64,000 nt of DNA from RPQJ01 sp963700045 (GTDB lineage: Bacteria > Pseudomonadota > Gammaproteobacteria > Steroidobacterales > Steroidobacteraceae). The translations under genes and the position numbers were made by a program. The stretch spans positions 65,613 to 129,612 of the forward strand of contig CAVOWK010000014.1 of NCBI GenBank assembly GCA_963700045.1. The letters are read 5' to 3'. The notes beneath the pieces were generated by a model. That model saw nothing but the letters and a program-made list of their open reading frames with translations, did not search any database and was not told where the DNA came from. Below are positions 25,672 through 33,530 of this stretch, piece by piece (position 1 is the stretch's first letter; the number at the start of each line of letters is the position of its first letter).

Positions 25672-25989
25672 TCACTCATCTGGCGCGATCTTGAGCTCGA
25701 GGCCATCGAGCGCCTCGGTGAAGTCCACCTGGCAACTGAGGCGCGACGTCGGCGCATCGTAGTGCTCGAGTTCGACCAGCAGTTCCTTCTCGTCACCCTG
25801 CGGCGCCGGCAGCTTCGGCATCCATTCGGGCTTGATGAAGATGTGGCACGTGGCGCACGAGCAGAGCCCGCCGCAGATGGCCGTGACGCCATAGTCGTAC
25901 TCCCGCAGCGTCTCCATCAGCTTGACGCCGACACGTCCCTCGACTTCGTGGACGTTGCCGTCGCGGTCGGTCACCACCATCTTCGCCAT
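25672..25989 (-). CDS. [2Fe-2S] ferredoxin, adrenodoxin/putidaredoxin type
   Basis: A 105-aa ferredoxin. Cluster ligands C39, C45, C48 and C86 give the Cx5Cx2C...C pattern of vertebrate-type ferredoxins (GGLCSCATCH core); C43 is extra. These carry electrons to P450s and to some Rieske oxygenases. No P450 is present here, so its likely clients are the Rieske oxygenases next door. It has no copy of the island palindrome within its short upstream gap. No ferredoxin reductase is in the window. Confidence 0.92.
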   Translation of the reverse strand: MAKMVVTDRDGNVHEVEGRVGVKLMETLREYDYGVTAICGGLCSCATCHIFIKPEWMPKLPAPQGDEKELLVELEHYDAPTSRLSCQVDFTEALDGLELKIAPDE

Positions 25990-26018
25990 GCTCGCACCCG
26001 TCAGTCGTTGTGATCGAA

Positions 26019-26930
26019 TCAGTGATTATTGCAGCGCAAGACCCCGGATGCACGCACCTGCAGGTCGCGTTCGATCCGTTCGGCCCGGTGCGCCGCCTCA
26101 ACGGCATCGGGACCGGGCGCCGCGCTCGCCAACAGGCCACGGTACCAAAGCCACTGCACGTAATCGAAGGCCCAACGGGCGAGATCCAGCCTCGCCGGGT
26201 CGACGGTCCCGCCCGCGCGGACGTACTCGTCGCACAAGAGACCGACGCTTGCTGCAGACAATTCCAGCTGGCTGGCGCAGGACGCGAGGTCGAACACCGG
26301 ATCGCCCAGGCCGGCGTACTCCCAGTCGACCAGCCACAGCCGGCCGGCGGGGTCGGTCACGAGGTTCTGCGCGTGGATGTCGTGGTGGCAGAGCGCATCC
26401 GCGCGACCCGGGCCAAGTCGCGTCAGGACCTCCTCGGCGCACGCGGCGAGCGCAGGCCGCACGGCCTCCGCGGGCAGGGCTGCTCGCAGCCGGCGCGCCT
26501 GCACCGCGAAATCGACGACACGCACGCCCGGTGGCGGCGTCAGTTCATGCAACTGGCACAGCAACGCAGCCACTTGCCGGATCGTTCGATCACAGCCCAC
26601 GGCCACCGGATTCCCTTTCGCACTGGCAATCCACTGCGTGACCAGCAGCCGCGCCGAAGGGTCGCAACGCACCACTCGCGGTGCGAGCCCCGCCCGGGCG
26701 ACGAGATGGAGAATCTCGCCTTCTGCGTGCAGGTCGGCGCCAAGCTGTTCATTACCTGCGCGTGCATACCGCACGAACCGGTCCTGGCCAGGCGCCGACA
26801 CGTGCCAGGCGAAATTACTGAGGCTGCCTGCGATGGGCTCGAACGTCGCCACGGCGAGCGAGGCCGTTTCGGCGTGTGTTGCGAGGGCGGCCCGCGCCGC
26901 ACGTTCGGCCTCCTGCCACTCTGGCCGCAT
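26019..26930 (-). CDS. Choline-kinase/APH-fold phosphotransferase, probable thiamine kinase
   Basis: A 303-aa kinase-like protein of the APH/choline-kinase fold: the catalytic loop H-H-D-I-H-A-Q-N and the metal motif LVDWEYAGLGDPVFDLA are both intact. It is the last gene of the TPP-riboswitch operon (receptor, YkoF-like, PnuT-type), so phosphorylation of imported thiamine, as by ThiK, is the best inference. Thiamine kinase would trap thiamine after facilitated transport. The start is uncertain: the ATG at 26930, or a TTG at 26939 that overlaps the transporter stop by 4 nt. Confidence 0.8.
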   Translation of the reverse strand: MRPEWQEAERAARAALATHAETASLAVATFEPIAGSLSNFAWHVSAPGQDRFVRYARAGNEQLGADLHAEGEILHLVARAGLAPRVVRCDPSARLLVTQWIASAKGNPVAVGCDRTIRQVAALLCQLHELTPPPGVRVVDFAVQARRLRAALPAEAVRPALAACAEEVLTRLGPGRADALCHHDIHAQNLVTDPAGRLWLVDWEYAGLGDPVFDLASCASQLELSAASVGLLCDEYVRAGGTVDPARLDLARWAFDYVQWLWYRGLLASAAPGPDAVEAAHRAERIERDLQVRASGVLRCNNH

Positions 26931-26935
26931 GCTCG

Positions 26936-27547
26936 TCAATTCTCGTGTGCAGCTGCGACGCGTGCGTCACTGCGCCATTGCCAGTAGCCGCGCAACGCGA
27001 GCGCCGTGTACAGCAGGAACAGCAATGCGGTGGCCGCGAGTCCCTGCCACGCGGCGAGCACGGCCGCGGCAGAATCCAGCACCACCCAGTACAGCCAGTT
27101 TTCGAGCACCTTGCGCGCGACCATCCACGTCGTGAGCACGCTGCCCCACGCAATCGCCGCGTCGAGATAGGGCACCCACGACGACGCCCCCCGCGTGATC
27201 ACCCAGCCATTCACCAGCGCGAAGACGGCGATGGCGGCCCAGGCCAGCGCATGTTGCCGTGCCGCCCAGCGGCTGACAGCGAGAGGCGCCTTGGATGCGG
27301 AGCCGCGCCACGAACGCCAGCCATAGACGGACATGCCGACATAGAAGACCTGCAGCGAAGCCTGCATGACGAGGCCCGCGCGCGCGAAGACGACGAGGTA
27401 GAGCAGTGCGCTGGCGACAGCGAATGCCCAGCACCAGTCGCTCTGCCGGATCGCGAAACCGAGATACCCGAGCGCGAGGCCGGCCGCCACCCATTCGATG
27501 GCGGGTACGGCCGCGAATGCGCCGAGCACCGGGTCGAGCCGGGTCAA
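26936..27547 (-). CDS. pnuT: PnuC-family transporter, probable thiamine transporter PnuT
   Basis: A 203-aa inner-membrane protein with about seven hydrophobic helices and the PnuC-family features WxxWxFAxxSxxxYxxxF (WCWAFAVASALLYLVVF) and YGWRSW. PnuC-family members move vitamin precursors by facilitated diffusion; those under TPP riboswitches are assigned to thiamine (PnuT). The start is a TTG at 27547 that overlaps the upstream stop by 4 nt. Placed between a thiamine-binding-like protein and a kinase, which fits an uptake-and-trap route. Confidence 0.85.
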   Translation of the reverse strand: MTRLDPVLGAFAAVPAIEWVAAGLALGYLGFAIRQSDWCWAFAVASALLYLVVFARAGLVMQASLQVFYVGMSVYGWRSWRGSASKAPLAVSRWAARQHALAWAAIAVFALVNGWVITRGASSWVPYLDAAIAWGSVLTTWMVARKVLENWLYWVVLDSAAAVLAAWQGLAATALLFLLYTALALRGYWQWRSDARVAAAHEN

Positions 27548-27801
27548 CCTTCGTCCGACGTCGGCGTGCCGCCGAGCACCTTAATGACGAATACGGCCCG
27601 ACGCTCTGCACCGAACGTCCGCCGAGTCTCCTTTTCGAGCGCAGAGAACAGCAGCTCGTGCTCGCCGGCCACCTGCGTGCTCATCGCGTTGGTCACGACG
27701 TCGAGGTCCGGGTAGGCATTGAGGCGTTCGATGAAATCCTTGATCGGCGGCACGTAGTCCGCGTCGAGGGGATAGAGGCTGATTTCCACTGCCGTGCGCA
27801 T
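27544..27801 (-). CDS. YkoF-like thiamine-binding domain protein
   Basis: An 85-aa single-domain protein beginning EISLYPLDADYVPPIKDFIERLNAY and containing VTNAMSTQVAGEHELLF. This matches the MTH1187/YkoF fold, which binds thiamine or HMP and, in B. subtilis, accompanies the YkoEDC ECF transporter. Here there is no ECF transporter; it sits between a TonB receptor and PnuT. It has no signal peptide, so it would act in the cytoplasm. The ATG at 27801 is preceded by GAGG. Confidence 0.75.
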   Translation of the reverse strand: MRTAVEISLYPLDADYVPPIKDFIERLNAYPDLDVVTNAMSTQVAGEHELLFSALEKETRRTFGAERRAVFVIKVLGGTPTSDEG

Positions 27802-27832
27802 CTGTGTGTCCTCGTGTCTGTTCGCAGCGCCG

Positions 27833-29977
27833 TTACCAGCGCCACTGCAAAGTGATTCCCGCAAGTCGCCCATCGCCACGCTGAAAGTACAGCTGGTCGG
27901 CATAGTCTGGCGGCTCGAGTCCGAAATAAAACCCGCGGACAGCGTAACTCTCGTTCATGACGTTGCGCACCCAGGCCTCGACCGACCAGGGGCCGTGCAA
28001 GTAAGCGGCCTTGAGGTTGAGCAACGTGTACGGGTCCGAACGCTGGTCGTGGCTGGTGTCGAAGTAGAACGCGTCGACACCGCTCAGGTCCGCGCGCGCC
28101 ATCCACCCTTCCCCGCCGCCCCACTGCGCGGACAACGAGTACTGATAACCCGGTGCATGCGCCTGCTCCCTGCCATCGAGATCGCGATCGCCATAGCGGT
28201 AGCCGACGTATTCGGAATGCAGCAATCCCAGCGTCACGCCGAGGTTCAAACGCTCGGCGGGTTGCCAGGCGAGCGAGGCTTCGAGTCCGTAGTTGCGGCC
28301 CCTGGCGGCATTGTCGGTATAGAAGACGTACGACAACGGATCGCCCGGATCAAGCTGGAACGACGTCGCCACCTGCTGGTCTTCGCGCCACATGTAGAAG
28401 AACGCGATGTCGCCCCGCACGCCTGCCTCCGCGTTGCCGAAGCGCAGGCCCGACTCGGCATTCCACAGGTACTCCGGCGCGAACTGGCGCCGTTCGTCCG
28501 GCACGAACTGCCCGATGTTGAAGCCGCCCGCCTTGTAGCCGCGCGCCACCGTGGCGTACCACTGGTTCGACCCACCGAGCGGCCCCTGCAACGAGACCTG
28601 GCCACCGACCATCGCGTCGCGCGGGTCGAAGCGCGCGCCGTCGGAATCGCTGTAATCGGCAGACCGAGTTTCAACACGCATTCCAGCGGTGAGCGACAAT
28701 CGATCTGACAACGGCCACTCGGCTTCACCGTAGGCCGCGAGACTCGTCGCTGCGTAGCTCGTTGCGAGCAGCGGGCGCAGCAGCTCGCCCGCGAATTCAT
28801 CGCGCTGCTGCGAATCCTCATCGAGCCGCAGTGCATAGAGGCCGGCCACCCAGTCGACGACGCCGCCCGGGTTGCTCTCGACGCGGAGGTCCTGGCTCAA
28901 CGTCGAGCGCTCGCGCGCGTAGCGCGAGAAATAGTCGTAGGGCGCGAACTCGCCCCAGTACACGTCGTTGCCCCAGTCGCCGTCGAAGCTGTACACGCTG
29001 TCGGACTTCGCGTATGCGCTGACGCTGCGCACCGTGTAAACCCCGATCCTGCCCGCAACATCCGCGGACACACCGCGCGCACGCTGCGCGTCCCGACCCG
29101 GCTTGTCGGCGAGCGTCGTGCGCGAATTGTCGAGGGTGAAGGCGTCGAAGCCGTTGTCAATATCCACATACAGTGCGGCGAGATCGGCACGCCAGCCCGG
29201 CGCCAGCTCCCATCGCAGCTTGCCGCGCAGCGTCGTCTCGTCGCGCCCGTTGGTGTCGTCGCGATCGAGGTAGGCATTGCGCAGGAACCCGTCACTCGAG
29301 AAGGTCTGGCCCGCAATGCGCCACGCCGAACCTGCGCTACCGATCGGGCCGCCACCCGCCACGCCTGCCGACCAGGTGTCGTCTTCGGCGCCGGTGACCT
29401 CCGCGTGAAAATCCGGGGTCGTCGCTGCGTCGCGCGTCTTGATCTTGACCAGGCCTGCGAGCGCGTTCGCGCCGTAGCGCGTGCCCTGCGGACCGCGCAG
29501 CACTTCGACCTGCTGGGTGTCGAACAGCGTCGCCGGCATGCCGACTCCGCTCAGGTCGATGTCGTCGATGAGAAAACCGACCGAAGGGTTCGGCGCGCCC
29601 TGGTATTGCTCGAGTTCGCCGATGCCGCGGAGCTGGAAAAACCTGGGCCGCGACGTGCCGCCGGACCAGTTGAGGTTCGGCACCAGGCCGAGCACGTCGC
29701 CGAAATGCTGCAGCCCCGCGGCCTGCAAAGTCTCCTGGCCAAGAACCGTGATGCTGGCCGGCACTGCCGCAAGCGGCCGCTCCCGCAACGATGCGGTGAC
29801 GATGATTTCCTCGAGCGGTGGTGCAGGTCGCGTGACCACCGGGCTCGCGGCGGCGGCTGGGTTTGCTGCGAGCAGCACCGCGGACAGCAGGGTGACCGAC
29901 GCTGCCGGGGCGCGGCCGGGCCGCCGGCATGCAGCGCGCAATGCATACGAATAAACTGGCAACAGTCCGCGACGCAT
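27833..29977 (-). CDS. TonB-dependent receptor under TPP riboswitch control, probable thiamine receptor
   Basis: A 714-aa outer-membrane receptor: signal peptide ending near residue 45 (NPAAAASP), EEIIVTASLRERPL TonB-box region, plug with VEVLRGPQGTRYGANALAGLVKIK, and a barrel ending GITLQWRW (terminal aromatic). The riboswitch directly upstream predicts repression when TPP is plentiful, hence import of thiamine or a derivative. The ATG at 29977 is chosen because the Shine-Dalgarno AGGGAG (29988-29983) lies 5 nt upstream; a GTG at 29983 is too close to it. Confidence 0.9.
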   Translation of the reverse strand: MRRGLLPVYSYALRAACRRPGRAPAASVTLLSAVLLAANPAAAASPVVTRPAPPLEEIIVTASLRERPLAAVPASITVLGQETLQAAGLQHFGDVLGLVPNLNWSGGTSRPRFFQLRGIGELEQYQGAPNPSVGFLIDDIDLSGVGMPATLFDTQQVEVLRGPQGTRYGANALAGLVKIKTRDAATTPDFHAEVTGAEDDTWSAGVAGGGPIGSAGSAWRIAGQTFSSDGFLRNAYLDRDDTNGRDETTLRGKLRWELAPGWRADLAALYVDIDNGFDAFTLDNSRTTLADKPGRDAQRARGVSADVAGRIGVYTVRSVSAYAKSDSVYSFDGDWGNDVYWGEFAPYDYFSRYARERSTLSQDLRVESNPGGVVDWVAGLYALRLDEDSQQRDEFAGELLRPLLATSYAATSLAAYGEAEWPLSDRLSLTAGMRVETRSADYSDSDGARFDPRDAMVGGQVSLQGPLGGSNQWYATVARGYKAGGFNIGQFVPDERRQFAPEYLWNAESGLRFGNAEAGVRGDIAFFYMWREDQQVATSFQLDPGDPLSYVFYTDNAARGRNYGLEASLAWQPAERLNLGVTLGLLHSEYVGYRYGDRDLDGREQAHAPGYQYSLSAQWGGGEGWMARADLSGVDAFYFDTSHDQRSDPYTLLNLKAAYLHGPWSVEAWVRNVMNESYAVRGFYFGLEPPDYADQLYFQRGDGRLAGITLQWRW

Positions 29978-29981
29978 ACCC

Positions 29982-30090
29982 ACTCCCTACGCCGGTACTA
30001 ACCGGATCAGGTTCAACGGGTTCGTCGATGAGCGGTGCCGCATTGCGCGGCCGCGTTCGACATCTCAGGCCCTTCAGGCCACCCCAAGGT
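29982..30090 (-). promoter_or_regulatory. TPP riboswitch (THI element)
   Basis: Read on the minus strand, the conserved parts appear in order: GGGGTG near 30085, CTGAGA (30068-30063), GAACCTGATC (30014-30005) and GCGTAGGGA (29992-29984). A variable arm of about 45 nt, which includes CGCGGCCGCGCAATGCGGC, separates CTGAGA from the pyrophosphate-binding side. The 3' strand of P1 contains the Shine-Dalgarno AGGGAG of the receptor gene. TPP binding would therefore hide the ribosome site directly, pointing to translational control as in E. coli thiM. Confidence 0.95.
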
Positions 30091-30097
30091 GACGCTA

Positions 30098-30103
30098 ATT
30101 ATA
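30098..30103 (-). promoter_or_regulatory. -10 box of the thiamine operon
   Basis: TATAAT on the minus strand at 30103-30098. A start about 7 nt downstream falls at the first bases of the riboswitch, so the aptamer would form the 5' end of the transcript. No convincing -35 is visible. Confidence 0.6.
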
Positions 30104-30199
30104 GAGCTGAAATGGCAGGCGATGACCTGAAAATGTTGACGGGGCGCAGCGACTGAGCACTAATGCCCATCCTCGAAGCTCGGGAAGCCTGCTGCCGCC

Positions 30200-31108
30200 A
30201 TGACTCAGCGCAAATGCCGTCTGTTCCTCGTCGATGCCTTCACGCAGGAGCGTTTCTGCGGCAACCCTGCCGCGGTCGTGCTCGATGCGGACGTGCTCGA
30301 GGAGCAAGAGATGCGCCGCATCGCGCGCGAGCTGGCCGGCTTCGAAGTGGCATTCGTGCTCGGTTCGGATTCACCCGACTACGACGTCGAGCTGCGGTTC
30401 TTTTCGCCACGTCGCGAGGTCGGATTCGTCGGTCATGCGACGGTCGCTGCGCACTACGTGCGTGCAATGGCCGATGGCGTGCCGCGCGGCAAGGTCCGCC
30501 AGAAATCTGCGGCCGGCATCGTCGGCGTCAAGGTGAGCGGCAAGGCGCCCAATCTTCGGGTAACGATCGACCAGACACCCGCAACGTTCGGCCCCATCGT
30601 GCCGGAAGAACGCCTGGGCCCGGTGCTCGATGCGCTGGGCATCAGTTCGTCGAGCCTGCACCCGGCCTGCCCGGTGCAGGTGATGAGCACGGCGAACTCG
30701 CGCCTGCTGATCGGTCTGCAGTCGCCCGACACGCTCGACTCGCTGCAGCCGAAGATGGACCAGCTGATCCACCTCACCTCGCACGTGGGCGCGGACGGCT
30801 TCTTCGTCTTCGCGGTCAAGCCAGGGTCGGACCCGACGACCACCGAGTCGCGCATGTTCTGCCCGGTCATCGGCGTGCCTGAGGATCCGGTCAGCGGCAA
30901 CGCACATGGCATGCTTGGCGTGTACCTGCTGCACAACGGGCTGCTGACTCCGACGGAAGGCAAGGCGTCGTTCGTGGGCCTGCAGGGCCGCTTCGTCGAT
31001 CGGCCGGGTCGCGTCGAAGTCACCGTGGCCTGCAGCGGCAAGCGCGCCAGCGGCGTCCGCGTCACCGGCGACGCCGTGATCGTCTGCGAGGCGGTGCTGC
31101 CGCTCTGA
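30200..31108 (+). CDS. PhzF family isomerase/epimerase-like protein
   Basis: A 302-aa protein with the two-lobed diaminopimelate-epimerase-like fold of PhzF: N-terminal FLVDAFTQERFCGNPAAVV, ARELAGFEVAFVL with the family's catalytic Glu, RFFSPRREVGFVGHATVAA, and the late PVSGNAHGMLGVYL. PhzF proteins catalyse isomerisations by acid-base chemistry. No phenazine genes are nearby, so it belongs to the broad set of PhzF homologues of unknown substrate. Divergent from the thiamine operon, with 110 nt between. Confidence 0.9.
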   Translation: MTQRKCRLFLVDAFTQERFCGNPAAVVLDADVLEEQEMRRIARELAGFEVAFVLGSDSPDYDVELRFFSPRREVGFVGHATVAAHYVRAMADGVPRGKVRQKSAAGIVGVKVSGKAPNLRVTIDQTPATFGPIVPEERLGPVLDALGISSSSLHPACPVQVMSTANSRLLIGLQSPDTLDSLQPKMDQLIHLTSHVGADGFFVFAVKPGSDPTTTESRMFCPVIGVPEDPVSGNAHGMLGVYLLHNGLLTPTEGKASFVGLQGRFVDRPGRVEVTVACSGKRASGVRVTGDAVIVCEAVLPL

Positions 31109-31119
31109 AGCCCGGCATC

Positions 31120-31138
31120 GCCGCGCAGTCAGCGCGGC
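31120..31138. terminator. GC hairpin between convergent genes
   Basis: GCCGCGC, AGTCA loop, GCGCGGC: a perfect 7-bp stem between the PhzF stop (31108) and the ABC ATPase stop (31146). There is no T-run on either side, so termination by it alone is doubtful. Confidence 0.3.
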
Positions 31139-31145
31139 CGTGTGC

Positions 31146-32669
31146 TCACCTGTTTGACATGACCGGCGCGCGGCCACGCCGCAGCGTCAGCACGCGCGTC
31201 ACGTAGGCCGGCACGTCCTCCTCGTGGTGGGTGGCCATCACCACAGTCGCGCCACGGCTCACTGCTCCGTCCAGCCTTGCACGCAGCCGCTGCCGCGCCT
31301 CGGCATCGAGGCCGTCGAACGGCTCATCGAGCAGCCACAGACGGCGCGGACGCACGAACGCGCGTGCAACCAGCGCCAGGCGCAACTGGCCGTACGACAA
31401 CTCGCGCGCCTGTCGCGCGGCCAGGCCCGTCAGTCCCCACGCGCGCAATTCGCGTCGCACGCGTCGTAACTCCGCTGCAGTCGGCCACTCGTTCAAGCCG
31501 ATGCTGGCATGGAACCCGGATGCAACGATCTGTTCGACCGTGCACCCAGTCGCGGCATACCGTGCCTGCAACTCCGGCGATACGAGCGCGACCCTCGCCT
31601 TCCAGTCATCGACCGCGGACCAGTAACGCTCGAGCCTGCCGCCGTGCGCGGGCCACAGATCGCCGTAGAGCATTGCAACGAACGTCGACTTGCCCGACCC
31701 GTTGGCGCCGCGTACGTACCAGTGCTGGCCGCGCTCGAGCGTCCAGTCGAACGTACCGATGACGGGTCGCTCCGCCCGGTACACCGCGGCCCGATGCAGG
31801 CGCAGCAGCGGCTTTGCCGCGCGAATCCTGCTCTCGCCGACGCTCGCACCTTGCGTATTGCGCTTCGATGACGGCGCGATCTCCACTCGCGCCTCGACTC
31901 GCAACGCGGATGGATCGACGACGCCGGCACGCAGGTCCGTGACGCTTTGGATGCGACCGAGGGCAATGCGCGCGACGTGAGTAAGACCCGCGGGCGCGTC
32001 GCCTGTCCGATGACTCGTCAGTATCCACGCGGTCCGTGGCGACGACGCCTGCCGCAGGGCCCGCAGGAATGCCGCGCGCCCCTTGAGGTCGAGACCGTTC
32101 AGCGCCTCATCGAGCAGCAGCACGTCGGGTTCGCGCACGAAGGCGCGCGCCAGCAGCACGCGGCGGCGCTGCCCGTACGACAGCGACAGGAATTGTCGCG
32201 ACGCATAGCCGGCCAGGCCCACCTGCTGCAGCACCTGCCGGATGCGTCGCTGTTGGGTCCGTGTTGCGGGTTGCAGCGGCAAGTCAGAATCGTCGTAGCC
32301 CGTCAGCACGACTTGCGCGACGTCGAGCTGCGATTCGTAGCGTACGTACCGATCCTGCCGCTCGGGACCGAGGTAGGCGATGCGGTCAGCCGTAAACAGC
32401 GGTTGCTCGAGCACTTCGCCATCGCGCAGGTGGTAGCGGCGGGATTCGCGTCCCATCGGCGTCGGCCACACGTCGCCACGCAGCAGCTTGAGCAGGATGG
32501 TCTTGCCGGCGCCGTTCGGTCCGAGCAGCAACCAGTGCTCGCCGGCACGAATCTCGATTGAGACATCGCGCAAGGCCCAGTGCCTGCCGAGCCGGACACT
32601 TGCATTGCCGATTTCGATGCGTTCGAGCCTGCGTCCGGCCCGCACGGCCCGGCTCACGCCGCGAGCCAT
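31146..32669 (-). CDS. ModF/PhrA-like ABC protein with two ATPase domains
   Basis: A 507-aa protein with two complete ATP-binding cassettes and no membrane segments. Cassette 1: Walker A GPNGAGKT, signature LSYGQRR, Walker B VLLLDEALNGLD. Cassette 2: GANGSGKS, LSYGQLR, LWLLDEPFDGLD, then an H-loop in ATHHEEDVPA. The compact double-cassette plan and LSYGQ signatures match ModF (molybdate-associated) proteins. It lies far from the molybdenum-cofactor operon at 53.7 kb. The start is either the ATG at 32669 or a GTG at 32657 that overlaps the upstream stop by 4 nt. Confidence 0.83.
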   Translation of the reverse strand: MARGVSRAVRAGRRLERIEIGNASVRLGRHWALRDVSIEIRAGEHWLLLGPNGAGKTILLKLLRGDVWPTPMGRESRRYHLRDGEVLEQPLFTADRIAYLGPERQDRYVRYESQLDVAQVVLTGYDDSDLPLQPATRTQQRRIRQVLQQVGLAGYASRQFLSLSYGQRRRVLLARAFVREPDVLLLDEALNGLDLKGRAAFLRALRQASSPRTAWILTSHRTGDAPAGLTHVARIALGRIQSVTDLRAGVVDPSALRVEARVEIAPSSKRNTQGASVGESRIRAAKPLLRLHRAAVYRAERPVIGTFDWTLERGQHWYVRGANGSGKSTFVAMLYGDLWPAHGGRLERYWSAVDDWKARVALVSPELQARYAATGCTVEQIVASGFHASIGLNEWPTAAELRRVRRELRAWGLTGLAARQARELSYGQLRLALVARAFVRPRRLWLLDEPFDGLDAEARQRLRARLDGAVSRGATVVMATHHEEDVPAYVTRVLTLRRGRAPVMSNR

Positions 32670-33526
32670 GCCCAGCGTTCGCCATCCTGCGCGACGCGCC
32701 GTTCCTCGACCAGTTTCTGCAGGTGAGCGAGCAGCGAGTACCGCGCCAGCGGGTGCAACGCGACCGGCGTGTCGGCGTACACGATCGGAACCAGTTCGCC
32801 GAGCGTGGCGGCGCCACCCAGTTGCAGCAGGCCAGTCACCACCTTGCTCTCGCGCTGCAGCCGGTGTGCGATCACCCGATCGATCTCGACCAGCGGATCC
32901 GGCATCACCGCGCCGTGCCCAGGCAGCAGAGCGGTGAGCGGCAGCGTGCGCAGCCGACGCAGCGATTCGAGATACAGGCGCATGGACCCGTCCGGCGGCA
33001 GGATGACGACGGTCGAGCCACCCATCAGGTGATCGCCGGTCAGCAACCAACCCTCCGGTTCGAGCAGCAGGCAGACGTGGTTCGAAGCATGACCCGGCGT
33101 GTGCAGCACACGCACCCCCGCGCCCGACACCTCGATGACGTCGCCGTCGTCGAGCGTTCGGTCAGGACGGTACGAGTCATCCTGGTGCTCGTCGCGCGGG
33201 GCCGGCTGCCCCAGCACCACCGCCTGGGTGTGAGCCTTGAGCGCCGCCGCGCCGGGCGAATGATCCGGGTGGGAATGCGTGCAGAGCACGTGGCTGATGC
33301 GGCTGTTCGTTGCCGCGAGGATGCGGTCCACGTGTGTCGTATCGTCGGGACCGGGATCGATCACCAGGTATTGCGGGCCGAATCCGACGACGTAGGTGTT
33401 CGTGCCCGGTCCGGTCAACGGGCTGGGATTGGGGGCGACCAGCCGCTGCAGGTTCGGCGCGAGCCGCAGAACGCTGCCGGTTTCGGCGGGCGCGAACAAG
33501 TCGTGCGGGTCAGTCCCGACCGCCAC
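32654..33526 (-). CDS. Metallo-beta-lactamase-fold hydrolase, LACTB2-like
   Basis: A 290-aa hydrolase. Metal motif THSHPDH, then HTPGHASNH, LLTGDHLMGG and LPGHG supply the usual ligands. PNPSPLTGPGTNTYVVG at the start and a C-terminal winged-helix-like tail (LLAHLQKLVEERRV) match the LACTB2 group, which holds nucleases and thioesterase-like hydrolases. It is followed by the ABC gene with overlap and preceded 4 nt away by the amidohydrolase, so the three form an operon. Confidence 0.87.
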   Translation of the reverse strand: MAVGTDPHDLFAPAETGSVLRLAPNLQRLVAPNPSPLTGPGTNTYVVGFGPQYLVIDPGPDDTTHVDRILAATNSRISHVLCTHSHPDHSPGAAALKAHTQAVVLGQPAPRDEHQDDSYRPDRTLDDGDVIEVSGAGVRVLHTPGHASNHVCLLLEPEGWLLTGDHLMGGSTVVILPPDGSMRLYLESLRRLRTLPLTALLPGHGAVMPDPLVEIDRVIAHRLQRESKVVTGLLQLGGAATLGELVPIVYADTPVALHPLARYSLLAHLQKLVEERRVAQDGERWAWLAA

Positions 33527-33530
33527 CGCT

